Source of the DNA: an uncultured Clostridia bacterium
GTDB lineage: Bacteria > Bacillota > Clostridia > Lachnospirales > Lachnospiraceae
NCBI GenBank assembly: GCA_945622055.1
Contig: CALZBV010000127.1
Span: 1-7,221 of the forward strand
Direction of reading: 5' to 3'
Length of the DNA stretch: 7,221 nt
The position numbers were made by a program, and so were the translations under genes. Positions 1 through 6,208 of this stretch are shown here, piece after piece (the first letter of the stretch is position 1; every line of letters begins with the position of its first letter). The notes below the pieces were generated by a model, which worked only from the letters and a program-made list of their open reading frames with translations, was not told the origin of the DNA and made no database searches.

Positions 1-56
1 GAGTAATTTTATCTTACATCAGTTTGAAGGTTTACACAAACTTTTGGACACTCCCA
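1..56. mobile_element. Possible end of an IS256-type insertion sequence (element mostly outside window)
   Basis: Bases 29-55 read TTTACACAAAC followed by TTTTGGACACTCCC. This resembles, from memory, the terminal inverted repeats of IS256-family elements in clostridia, whose ends carry TTTACACAAA and TGGACACT blocks. If correct, the element extends leftwards out of the window, the TAA at 4-6 could be the transposase stop codon, and chromosomal sequence resumes near 56. The opposite end, the transposase and any target duplication are not visible, so this rests on a short motif only. A chance match or a different repeat family is quite possible. Confidence 0.3.
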
Positions 57-125
57 GTGTGATATACTTTGTACACCCTTTTTTAGTTTCTTAACTTTTA
101 CTTTATTTCCAGATGCCCAACATCA

Positions 126-170
126 AACAAGGTTCCAATCACAGGAATGTGACCGGAACCTTGTTCTTTT
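126..170 (+). terminator. Rho-independent terminator, nested stem-loop
   Basis: The arms AACAAGGTTCC (126-136) and GGAACCTTGTT (155-165) are perfectly complementary over 11 bp. Inside the loop a second stem, TCACA/TGTGA (139-143 with 148-152), closes a GGAA tetraloop of the GNRA type, with an AA/CC internal loop between the two stems. On the plus strand the stem runs directly into CTTTTTG, so termination is expected for transcripts coming from the left edge. On the minus strand the stem is followed only by a weak T-rich stretch (TTTGATGTT), so it may act less efficiently as the end of the gene at 273-1379. No other terminator candidate lies downstream of that gene in the window, so bidirectional use is likely. 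Confidence 0.7.
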
Positions 171-272
171 TGTCCTTCATTTTTTATGGAATAGAGCTTC
201 TCCTTTCAAAACAACCAACCAGCTTATCTGCAGTTCGATTGTACCACGGATAATATGTCGCGCCATTTTTCT

Positions 273-1379
273 TTACAATCTGTAGTACCATTCAGGGGTA
301 TCACCGAAATCTGCTGCAAGCTTGTCGCCGTATTCGTCGCGAATTTTTGCGCAGAGCAACGCAAATTCCCGAAGTATCGGCATCGACTCACCTTCCTCTT
401 TCATACAGTAATCCAGTTCGGCAAGACGCCGGGTTTTAAAGTTGTATCCACTTATCTCAAGCCAAACACGGAAGGTACACCCGTCGGAAATCTTCTGGAT
501 ATACGCGCGGTACAAGTGACCGTGGCTGTTAAGGCAGTCGTACTCGCCCAGCCAGCCGGAATTCCCCTTTTTATGCGTAAAGTCTGTTCCGGCGAACGCT
601 TTTTTCATGGTTGGTATATCCGCAAGGTGCGGTATGGGCGCTGTATAGTTTGGAGTAAAGGGGTACTTTTTCGTATCCGGCAGGGTGCTTTTCATAAAGC
701 TTTGAATAGATTCGGAGTGTTTTTCCGAAAGCTCATGGTATCTTCCGGATTCCTCCTTAGAAAAAACACATTTTGTGCTTGCTCCGACGGGCTTGCCGAG
801 ATAGGGTATCAGCTTTTCAATAACCGCGGAGGAATCACGCGGCTCGGGAGCGCAGGTGGTCTCAATGCATACGGAAATGCTGTTGTATTTCAGACCGTCA
901 TTATAGCTCCGGTGCTGCGCAATGTAGTTGGAATAATAGTGAACATTTGAAAGCATGGAAAAATCTGCGCCCTCCCAGTCCGGATCTGCAGCAGGCACAA
1001 CGGGTTCTTCACCAAACCAGTTCACTCCGTTCAGCAGGATATGCCCGAACGGAATATTGAACGGGCGAGGTATCTTTGATAACAGCGTGAATATACCATC
1101 GTAGTCCTCTTTATCGGCAAAAAGTTCGCCTGAGGACCAGTTTTCGGTATAGCTGCATAACATCGAGCCGTATTCCACGGGGCGACAGTATTTTTTTAGC
1201 TTTGGGAATTTTTCCAGAACCTTTGATATCACGGTATCACCAGATACACAATTTACTGAAAAAGCAAGGTCAGACCAACGCATTCCAAGCTCCGCGAACA
1301 TATTTTTCAGATAAGGTTGCGTGTCCTTGAACTTCACCTTGTCCGCAATATTAAACCAGTATATATCGAATACTCTCAT
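273..1379 (-). CDS. Hypothetical protein, 368 residues, unrecognised family
   Basis: I do not recognise this protein. The start is well supported: AGGAGG lies 5 bases upstream of the ATG, and the frame is open for 368 codons. There is no signal peptide and no stretch hydrophobic enough to cross a membrane, so it is probably cytoplasmic. It is rich in aromatic residues (eight Trp) and has ten Cys, none in a CxxC pair. Visible blocks are an N-terminal part (about 1-100), a central FGHILLNGVNWFGEE segment (111-125), a probable strand then helix around 167-195 (NSISVCIETT, then PEPRDSSAVIEKL), a Pro/Thr-rich linker (about 230-255) and a C-terminal alpha/beta part beginning with GWLGEYDC (275-282) and ending EWYYRL. 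No nucleotide-binding or catalytic motif is obvious. It stands alone, separated from carB by a terminator and preceded by its own predicted promoter, so it is probably not in the carAB transcript. Confidence 0.75.
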   Translation of the reverse strand: MRVFDIYWFNIADKVKFKDTQPYLKNMFAELGMRWSDLAFSVNCVSGDTVISKVLEKFPKLKKYCRPVEYGSMLCSYTENWSSGELFADKEDYDGIFTLLSKIPRPFNIPFGHILLNGVNWFGEEPVVPAADPDWEGADFSMLSNVHYYSNYIAQHRSYNDGLKYNSISVCIETTCAPEPRDSSAVIEKLIPYLGKPVGASTKCVFSKEESGRYHELSEKHSESIQSFMKSTLPDTKKYPFTPNYTAPIPHLADIPTMKKAFAGTDFTHKKGNSGWLGEYDCLNSHGHLYRAYIQKISDGCTFRVWLEISGYNFKTRRLAELDYCMKEEGESMPILREFALLCAKIRDEYGDKLAADFGDTPEWYYRL

Positions 1380-1384
1380 GTCAT

Positions 1385-1390
1385 CCTCCT
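1385..1390 (-). promoter_or_regulatory. Ribosome binding site of the 368-residue protein gene
   Basis: The minus strand reads AGGAGG, followed by a 5-base spacer and ATG at 1379. This is a full-strength Shine-Dalgarno match, though the spacing is slightly short. It fixes the start of the gene at 1379 and supports the minus-strand frame over the long antisense frame that overlaps it. Confidence 0.8.
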
Positions 1391-1453
1391 AAATCGTTTG
1401 TTTTTGCGTTAAGAATATATTTGCAAACTCACGTTCCCATGATGCATGATGCA

Positions 1454-1482
1454 AGTATAACACAAACCTCCACTTTTGGCTA
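1454..1482 (-). promoter_or_regulatory. Predicted promoter with extended -10 for the 368-residue protein gene
   Basis: On the minus strand a -10 box TATACT (1454-1459, five of six consensus bases) is preceded by TGT, giving the extended -10 TGn motif. At exactly 17 bases spacing lies TAGCCA (1477-1482), four of six matches to TTGACA. Transcription would begin near 1447, leaving a leader of about 68 bases before the ATG at 1379. The -35 box overlaps the outer end of the 17-bp inverted repeat at 1478-1523, so a protein bound there could block or aid RNA polymerase. This is a prediction from consensus matching. Confidence 0.5.
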
Positions 1483-1523
1483 CCGCAATCCCACCGTCTA
1501 AAGCTAGTGGGATTGCGGTAGCC
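1478..1523. repeat. Perfect 17-bp inverted repeat with 12-base spacer
   Basis: The arms GGCTACCGCAATCCCAC (1478-1494) and GTGGGATTGCGGTAGCC (1507-1523) are exact reverse complements, separated by 12 bases. A transcript from either strand would form a very stable hairpin, but neither side is followed by a convincing T-run: on the plus strand it continues CTATTTC, on the minus strand AAAAGTGG. It is therefore not a standard Rho-independent terminator. It could be an operator next to the promoter at 1454-1482, a small dispersed repeat, or a leftover of a mobile element; the sequence alone does not decide. Confidence 0.85.
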
Positions 1524-1528
1524 CTATT

Positions 1529-1654
1529 TCAAACTCCACCCAGCCCTTTTTTGGTCATAATAACAAGCAGTATGAGGCATACGATGATAAGCAAAGCATC
1601 AATGACGATATCCTCGTCAAAGGCACTTTCATCCCCACTAAGGAAACGCTGAAT
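1529..1654 (-). pseudogene. Short frame remnant with one predicted membrane segment
   Basis: The minus strand holds 41 sense codons before a TGA at 1529-1531. Immediately upstream are two tandem in-frame TGA codons (1655-1660), and no ATG precedes the hydrophobic part. The first residues read IQRFLSGDESAFDED, followed by DALLIIVCLILLVIM, a good transmembrane stretch, then TKKGLGGV with positive charges as expected on the cytoplasmic side. The acidic-hydrophobic-basic layout suggests real coding ancestry. The FLSGDESAF piece resembles the N-terminus of ECF sigma factors, but that is too short to rely on. It could be a decayed gene end, a very short peptide starting at the TTG at 1592-1594, or chance. 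No ribosome binding site at useful spacing was found. Confidence 0.25.
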
Positions 1655-1681
1655 TCATCAGTGCTTCCCCGGATTTGCATA

Positions 1682-1725
1682 AGAATCAAAAGAACCTATG
1701 CAACATTTTCAAATTGCATAGGTTC
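1682..1725 (-). terminator. Rho-independent terminator of the carB transcript
   Basis: GAACCTATGCAA (1692-1703) and TTGCATAGGTTC (1714-1725) form a perfect 12-bp stem with a 10-base loop. Read on the minus strand, the stem is followed by TTTTGATTCTT, an interrupted T-tract suited to intrinsic termination. It lies about 85 bases downstream of the carB stop codon. On the plus strand the stem is followed by AAAATGTGG, so it acts in one direction only. The following gene therefore probably has its own transcript. Confidence 0.75.
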
Positions 1726-1810
1726 AAAATGTGGTTCATTTTTATAAATCCCGGGCTTTTGTACCGGCACAGGAGCAGGTCTGTGAAAAGCGGGATGCAG
1801 GCTGTGGGGC

Positions 1811-4800
1811 TTACCGTCCGTCAATCGTGGAAATATCCGGGATGGTCTCCTCCAGTACATCCAAAAGGATTTTCACGGTATCAAGGGAGGTAAACATCGT
1901 GACACCGTTTTGTACGGCACAGCGGCGGATGGCAACACCATCGGCGTAGTGAACGCCGGAGAGGATGGCTCTGGTGTTGATGATGTAGCTTACGTACCCG
2001 GCGCGAATGGAGTCGAGGATTTCCTCACTGCCTTCGGAAACCTTGCCACGGACTCTGGTACGGATGCCGTGCTCCTTTAAGAAAACTGCGGTACCGATGG
2101 TAGCCTCAATGTTAAAGCCAAGATGATAGAAGCGGCGGATGAGCGGAAGTGCTTCTTCCTTGTCCTCATCTGCAAGGGTAACAACAACAGTTCCGTAGTC
2201 CTTCATCTTGATACCGGAAGCCTGAAGGGCTTTGTACAGGGCACGATTGAGGCGCTTGTCATAACCGATGGCTTCCCCTGTGGATTTCATTTCCGGAGAC
2301 AGATAAGCGTCCATACCGGAAAGCTTTTCAAAGGAGAAGGCCGGGGCCTTGACATACCAGCGTTTACTTTCAAGCGGAGAGAGGCCGGCATAGCCCTGTG
2401 ACTTTAAGGAAACACCAAGCATTACCTTGGTTGCGATGCTGACCAGGTTGTAGCCGGTAGACTTTGACAGGAACGGGACACTCCGGGAGGCACGTGGGTT
2501 TACTTCAATGACAAAAACGTTATCATGCTTATCTACGATAAACTGGATATTAAACAATCCTACAATGCCGATGCCGAGACCAAGCCGTCTGGTGTAGTCC
2601 TCAATGGTTTCCTTGACCTTTTCGGAAATCGAGAACGGCGGATAAACGCTTGTGCTGTCACCGGAATGGACGCCGGTACGTTCTACAAGCTCCATGATGC
2701 CCGGAAGGAATACATCGGTACCATCGCAGATGGCATCGACCTCAACCTCTTTTCCGACGAGATATTTATCAATCAGAACCGGCTGATCCTCGTTGACATC
2801 AACGGCGGTTTTTAAATATTTGCGAAGCATGGTCTCGTTTGCCACGATTTCCATGGCACGTCCGCCGAGAACAAAGCTTGGACGAACGAGTACCGGATAA
2901 CCGATACGCTCTGCGGAGGCTACACCGTCTTCAATGTTGGTAACTGCTTCACCGGTCGGGTTCGGAATTTCGAGAGACTTGATGACTGCATCAAAGGAAT
3001 CACGATTTTCTGCCTTATCAATGGCAAGACAGTCGGTTCCGATGATGTTGACACCGCGCTTCGCAAGAGGGGCTGCAAGGTTCACTGCAGTCTGGCCGCC
3101 GAGCGTTACAATGACACCCTCCGGCTGTTCGAGATGAAGGATGTTCATGACATCCTCCACGGTAAGAGGCTCAAAATAAAGCTTATCTGCCGTGGTGTAA
3201 TCGGTGGAAACGGTCTCCGGATTGTTGTTGATGACGATTGCCTCATAGCCCATTTCGCGAATTGTGCGTACTGCATGAACGGTGGAGTAGTCGAATTCTA
3301 CACCCTGGCCGATACGAATCGGACCGGAGCCGAGCACCACAATTTTCTTTCGTGCCGTGACGCGGGATTCGTTTTCCTTTGCATAGGTAGAGTAGAAGTA
3401 CGGAACATAGCTGTCAAATTCACTCGCACAGGTATCAATCATTTTGTAAACCGGGAACAGGCCGGAGGCTACACGGCGCTCATAGATATCGTCCTCGGTT
3501 GTGTTCCAGAGCTCTGCCACATAAGAGTCGGAAAAGCCCATTTTTTTTGCTTCAGCCAAAAGCTCCGGCTGATCCGGATTTGCTTCCAGTTCCTTTTCGA
3601 AATCAACAATTTTTTTGATTTTATCCAGGAAAAACATGTCAATCTGGGTAATATTGCAGATAGTGGAGTGGTCCACACCCATCCACATGAGCTGGGAAAT
3701 GGCGTAAATACGGTCATCGGTGCCTTCCCTGATGTAATCTAAAAGCGCTTCAGTGGACATGTTTTTGGAATCAAACTTTTCCATATGGATGTGATTCTTA
3801 TGTTCCTCCAGAGAACGGATTGCTTTCAGGAGGCTTTCCTCAAAGGTGCGTCCGACGCTCATTACTTCACCGGTTGCCTTCATCTGTGTCGAAAGCTTGT
3901 TGGAGGCTGCCGGGAATTTATCAAACGGGAACCGCGGAATCTTGGTAACGACATAATCCAGGGCCGGCTCAAAGCAGGCCGGGGTATTGGCAAGCTGGAT
4001 TTCGTCCAGATTCATGCCAACCGCAATCTTTGCAGAAACACGCGCAATCGGATAACCGCTTGCCTTGGAGGCAAGTGCGGAAGAACGGGATACACGCGGA
4101 TTAACCTCGATGACATAATAACGGAAGGAGTGCGGGTCGAGCGCAAACTGAACATTACAGCCGCCCTTTACCTTTAAGGCACGGATAATCTTTAGTGCAC
4201 TGTCACGCAGCATATGGTATTCTTTATTGGTAAGGGTCTGGCTCGGCGCAACGACAATGGAGTCGCCGGTATGGATGCCGACCGGATCCAGATTTTCCAT
4301 GTTACATACGGTAATAGCGGTGTCGTTCGCATCGCGGATTACCTCGTATTCGATTTCTTTGTAGCCCTTGATGCTTTTTTCAATCAGGACCTGATGTACC
4401 GGAGAGAGCGCAAGGGCATTTTTCATCATTTCCGCAAGCTCTTCCGGGTCATTTGCGAAGCCACCGCCGGTACCGCCGAGTGTAAAGGCAGGGCGGAGGA
4501 TGACCGGATAGCCGATGTCTCCTGCGGCTGTAAGCGCCTCCTCTATGCTGTAGGTAATCCGGGAAGGAACAACCGGCTCACCGATGCGTTCACAGAGCTC
4601 CTTAAACAGCTCACGGTCTTCCGCACATTCAATGCTTTCTGCGTCAGTGCCGAGCAGTTCGATTTCGCATTCCTTTAAGACTCCCTTTTTGGAAAGCTGC
4701 ATGGCAAGGTTTAAGCCGGTCTGACCGCCGATGCCCGGAATAATCGCGTCCGGACGTTCAAAGCGGCAGATACGCGCAAGATATTCAAGTGTAAGCGGCT

Positions 4801-4999
4801 CCATATAAACCTTATCTGCAATTGAGGTATCGGTCATGATGGTAGCCGGGTTGGAGTTCGCGAGGATAACCTCATAGCCTTCTTCCTTTAAGGCGAGGCA
4901 GGCCTGTGTTCCGGCATAGTCGAATTCTGCTGCCTGACCAATGACAATCGGACCGGAACCGATGACGAGTACTTTTTTTAAATCTGTACGCTTAGGCAT
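1811..4999 (-). CDS. carB: Carbamoyl-phosphate synthase large subunit
   Basis: With CarA it makes carbamoyl phosphate from bicarbonate, glutamine-derived ammonia and two ATP, in the cytoplasm, for pyrimidine and arginine synthesis. The 1062 residues match the usual family length. The carboxyphosphate half begins with GSGPIVIGQAAEFDYAG (14-30) and holds the ATP-grasp residues R129, R169, Q284, E298 and N300. An oligomerisation region follows (about 400-550). The carbamate half starts with GSGPIRIGQGVEFDYS (557-572) and keeps R706, Q819, E832 and N834. The C-terminal MGS-like allosteric domain (about 935-1062) keeps K947, T967, T970 and K986, equivalents of the E. coli UMP/IMP-pocket residues K954, T974, T977 and K993, so feedback control by nucleotides is likely. 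The start fits the family opening MPKR and a strong ribosome binding site. It overlaps carA by 8 bases (ATGCCTAA), implying coupled translation. Both halves look intact. Confidence 0.98.
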   Translation of the reverse strand: MPKRTDLKKVLVIGSGPIVIGQAAEFDYAGTQACLALKEEGYEVILANSNPATIMTDTSIADKVYMEPLTLEYLARICRFERPDAIIPGIGGQTGLNLAMQLSKKGVLKECEIELLGTDAESIECAEDRELFKELCERIGEPVVPSRITYSIEEALTAAGDIGYPVILRPAFTLGGTGGGFANDPEELAEMMKNALALSPVHQVLIEKSIKGYKEIEYEVIRDANDTAITVCNMENLDPVGIHTGDSIVVAPSQTLTNKEYHMLRDSALKIIRALKVKGGCNVQFALDPHSFRYYVIEVNPRVSRSSALASKASGYPIARVSAKIAVGMNLDEIQLANTPACFEPALDYVVTKIPRFPFDKFPAASNKLSTQMKATGEVMSVGRTFEESLLKAIRSLEEHKNHIHMEKFDSKNMSTEALLDYIREGTDDRIYAISQLMWMGVDHSTICNITQIDMFFLDKIKKIVDFEKELEANPDQPELLAEAKKMGFSDSYVAELWNTTEDDIYERRVASGLFPVYKMIDTCASEFDSYVPYFYSTYAKENESRVTARKKIVVLGSGPIRIGQGVEFDYSTVHAVRTIREMGYEAIVINNNPETVSTDYTTADKLYFEPLTVEDVMNILHLEQPEGVIVTLGGQTAVNLAAPLAKRGVNIIGTDCLAIDKAENRDSFDAVIKSLEIPNPTGEAVTNIEDGVASAERIGYPVLVRPSFVLGGRAMEIVANETMLRKYLKTAVDVNEDQPVLIDKYLVGKEVEVDAICDGTDVFLPGIMELVERTGVHSGDSTSVYPPFSISEKVKETIEDYTRRLGLGIGIVGLFNIQFIVDKHDNVFVIEVNPRASRSVPFLSKSTGYNLVSIATKVMLGVSLKSQGYAGLSPLESKRWYVKAPAFSFEKLSGMDAYLSPEMKSTGEAIGYDKRLNRALYKALQASGIKMKDYGTVVVTLADEDKEEALPLIRRFYHLGFNIEATIGTAVFLKEHGIRTRVRGKVSEGSEEILDSIRAGYVSYIINTRAILSGVHYADGVAIRRCAVQNGVTMFTSLDTVKILLDVLEETIPDISTIDGR

Positions 5000-6086
5000 T
5001 TTCCTTCGCCTCCTTCATGTACTGGATAAACTTTGCAAACAGGTACTTGCTGTCCTGCGGTCCCGGAGCACTCTCCGGATGATACTGAACCGAGAAAATC
5101 CGGTCCTTTTCACATTCCACCCCTTCTACCGTATGGTCGAGAAGGTTGATGTGAGTAACGGTAAGTCCGGTCGGAGCAATGGTTTTCTCATCAACCGCAT
5201 AGCTGTGATTCTGGGAGGTAATCTCGATTTTACCGGTTGCAAGGTTTTTTACCGGGTGGTTTCCGCCACGGTGTCCGAATTTCAGCTTATACGTTTTTGC
5301 TCCGTAGGCGAGGGAAATCATCTGGTGTCCGAGACAGATTCCGAAAATCGGGTATTTACCGCGAAGAGCACGAACCAGCTCAATGACAGGTGTGACATCC
5401 TCCGGATTGCCCGGACCGTTTGATAAAAAGATTCCGTCCGGGTTCATGAATTCAATTTCGGAGGCCGGTGTGTTATAGGGAACAATCGTAACATTACAGC
5501 CGAACTGGTTCAGGCTGCGAATGATGTTCAGCTTGATGCCGCAGTCAATGGCAACGACATTGAAGCTTGGATTTGCTGTACGGGAATACCAGCGCTTTCT
5601 GCAGCTGACACGGGAAACCGCATCCGTCGGAACGGGGGTATTCTGTATAATTTTCACCGCCTCTTCGGTATCGGTGGAAAGATTGGTAATCAGGGCGCGA
5701 ACGGAGCCGAAATCGCGGATGCGTCTTGTAAGCATTCTGGTATCGATGCCGGAAATCCCCGGAATGTTATTCTCCTCCAGAAGCTCACTGAGAGTCTTTG
5801 TGTAGCGGAAATTGGAGGGCATATCATTGTAGTCATGTACAACCAGGCAACCAAGACTCGGATTTTTGCATTCGTAGTCGTCATCGGTAATGCCGTAATT
5901 TCCAATCAGCGGATAAGTCATGACTACCATCTGGTCCGTGTAGGACGGATCCGAAACGATTTCCTGGTATCCGACCATGGACGTATTAAAAACGATTTCA
6001 CATACTCTGTCACAAGAGCTTCCAAAGCCAAAGCCGGCGTATTCGGTGCCGTCCTCGAGTACAATTTTTCTGTTCATTGTCTTCAT
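4992..6086 (-). CDS. carA: Carbamoyl-phosphate synthase small (glutaminase) subunit
   Basis: It hydrolyses glutamine and passes ammonia to CarB through the intersubunit tunnel. At 364 residues it has the normal length of the Gram-positive small subunit. The N-terminal CarA-specific domain spans about 1-165 (LEDGTEYAGFGFG, then NTSMVGYQEIVSDPSY at 34-49, and GISGIDTRMLTRRIR at 110-124). The class I glutamine amidotransferase domain spans about 175-360: LSNGPGNPED (221-230), nucleophile C251 in FGICLGHQ, SQNHSYAVD (291-299), and H336 and E338 in QYHPESAPGPQD. The catalytic triad is complete. The ATG at 6086 is chosen because AGAAAGG lies 9 bases upstream; a second ATG three codons in (6077) is possible but worse spaced. 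The stop overlaps the carB start. Only one carAB pair is visible, and I found no clear PyrR-type leader or arginine repressor site upstream, so I cannot assign it to one pathway's regulon. Confidence 0.98.
   Translation of the reverse strand: MKTMNRKIVLEDGTEYAGFGFGSSCDRVCEIVFNTSMVGYQEIVSDPSYTDQMVVMTYPLIGNYGITDDDYECKNPSLGCLVVHDYNDMPSNFRYTKTLSELLEENNIPGISGIDTRMLTRRIRDFGSVRALITNLSTDTEEAVKIIQNTPVPTDAVSRVSCRKRWYSRTANPSFNVVAIDCGIKLNIIRSLNQFGCNVTIVPYNTPASEIEFMNPDGIFLSNGPGNPEDVTPVIELVRALRGKYPIFGICLGHQMISLAYGAKTYKLKFGHRGGNHPVKNLATGKIEITSQNHSYAVDEKTIAPTGLTVTHINLLDHTVEGVECEKDRIFSVQYHPESAPGPQDSKYLFAKFIQYMKEAKENA
5009..5015 (-). promoter_or_regulatory. Ribosome binding site of carB, inside the end of carA
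   Basis: The minus strand reads AAGGAGG, then a 9-base spacer, then the carB ATG at 4999. The site lies within the last codons of carA (the stretch encoding MKEAKENA). A strong site plus an 8-base gene overlap should give coupled, near-equimolar synthesis of the two subunits. Confidence 0.85.
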
Positions 6087-6095
6087 AGTATTTTG

Positions 6096-6102
6096 CCTTT
6101 CT
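6096..6102 (-). promoter_or_regulatory. Ribosome binding site of carA
   Basis: The minus strand reads AGAAAGG with a 9-base spacer before the ATG at 6086. It is a moderate match to the Shine-Dalgarno consensus, and it decides the start at 6086 over the in-frame ATG at 6077. Confidence 0.6.
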
Positions 6103-6179
6103 GTTACCCATCTGTTAATTGCAGCTTCGCTACGAAAGTTCGGCGTGGAAACTCTTTCAGCCAGTGTTTCCTTAAGTAT

Positions 6180-6208
6180 ATAATAATACGCTTAGCCAAA
6201 TAATGCAA
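6180..6208 (-). promoter_or_regulatory. Weak candidate promoter for carAB
   Basis: On the minus strand TTGCAT (6203-6208, three of six consensus bases) and TATTAT (6180-6185, five of six) are 17 bases apart. They straddle the end of the dapL-like gene and the start of the 105-base gap. If used, transcription would start near 6173 with a leader of about 87 bases. The -35 match is poor, and the region is AT-rich, so chance is a real alternative. Without it, carAB would be read through from the dapL-like gene, since no T-tract terminator is visible in the gap. Confidence 0.25.

Larger units (their letters stand above)
1380..1810. other. 431-base intergenic region between carB and the unknown gene
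   Basis: Read in the direction of transcription (right to left), this gap holds about 85 bases of carB 3' untranslated sequence, the carB terminator stem-loop, a short frame remnant encoding one hydrophobic segment, a perfect 17-bp inverted repeat flanked by near-identical direct repeats, a predicted extended -10 promoter, and a roughly 65-base leader ending in AGGAGG. A small tandem repeat, CATGATG twice plus CA (1438-1453), sits close to the predicted transcription start. No intact gene with a proper start codon and ribosome binding site is visible on either strand. Confidence 0.7.

Noticed and set aside
44..68. TATACT at 63-68 on the plus strand as a -10 box, with TTGGAC at 44-49 as -35
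   Set aside because: The spacing is only 13 bases, too short for a standard promoter, and at 16-17 bases spacing there is no acceptable -35 match.
177..266. 29-codon minus-strand frame starting MARHIIRG just past the stop codon of the 368-residue gene, and a 13-codon frame inside the terminator (139-180)
   Set aside because: Neither has a ribosome binding site at proper spacing, and the second lies within the terminator stem-loop; both are the size expected by chance.
255..950. Long plus-strand frame (231 codons) antisense to the 368-residue protein gene
   Set aside because: No ribosome binding site precedes its ATG. The opposing minus-strand gene is longer and has AGGAGG at its start, so this is a shadow of that gene.
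1438..1453. Tandem repeat CATGATG-CATGATG-CA near the predicted transcription start
   Set aside because: Only two and a bit copies of a 7-base unit; too short to claim a functional or phase-variable repeat.
1677..1740. Terminator repeats near carB considered as part of a CRISPR or dispersed repeat array
   Set aside because: There is a single inverted repeat with no regularly spaced copies; a T-rich tail on the minus strand explains it as the carB terminator.
1532..1747. Plus-strand open stretch from about 1508 to 1745 (in register with the minus-strand remnant) as a possible gene
   Set aside because: It has no start codon with a ribosome binding site, runs through the carB terminator hairpin, and its composition is less protein-like than the membrane segment on the opposite strand.
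3134..3742. 202-codon plus-strand frame inside carB, with several other plus-strand frames across carB and carA
   Set aside because: They lie wholly opposite highly conserved carA/carB coding sequence and show no start signals or recognisable protein features; they arise from codon bias on the coding strand.
6147..6171. GGAAAC/GTTTCC stem with a 13-base loop between the dapL-like gene and carA, considered as a terminator or attenuator
   Set aside because: The stem is only 6 bp with a large loop and is followed by CACGCCG rather than a T-run, so it is not a convincing terminator; no competing structure was found.
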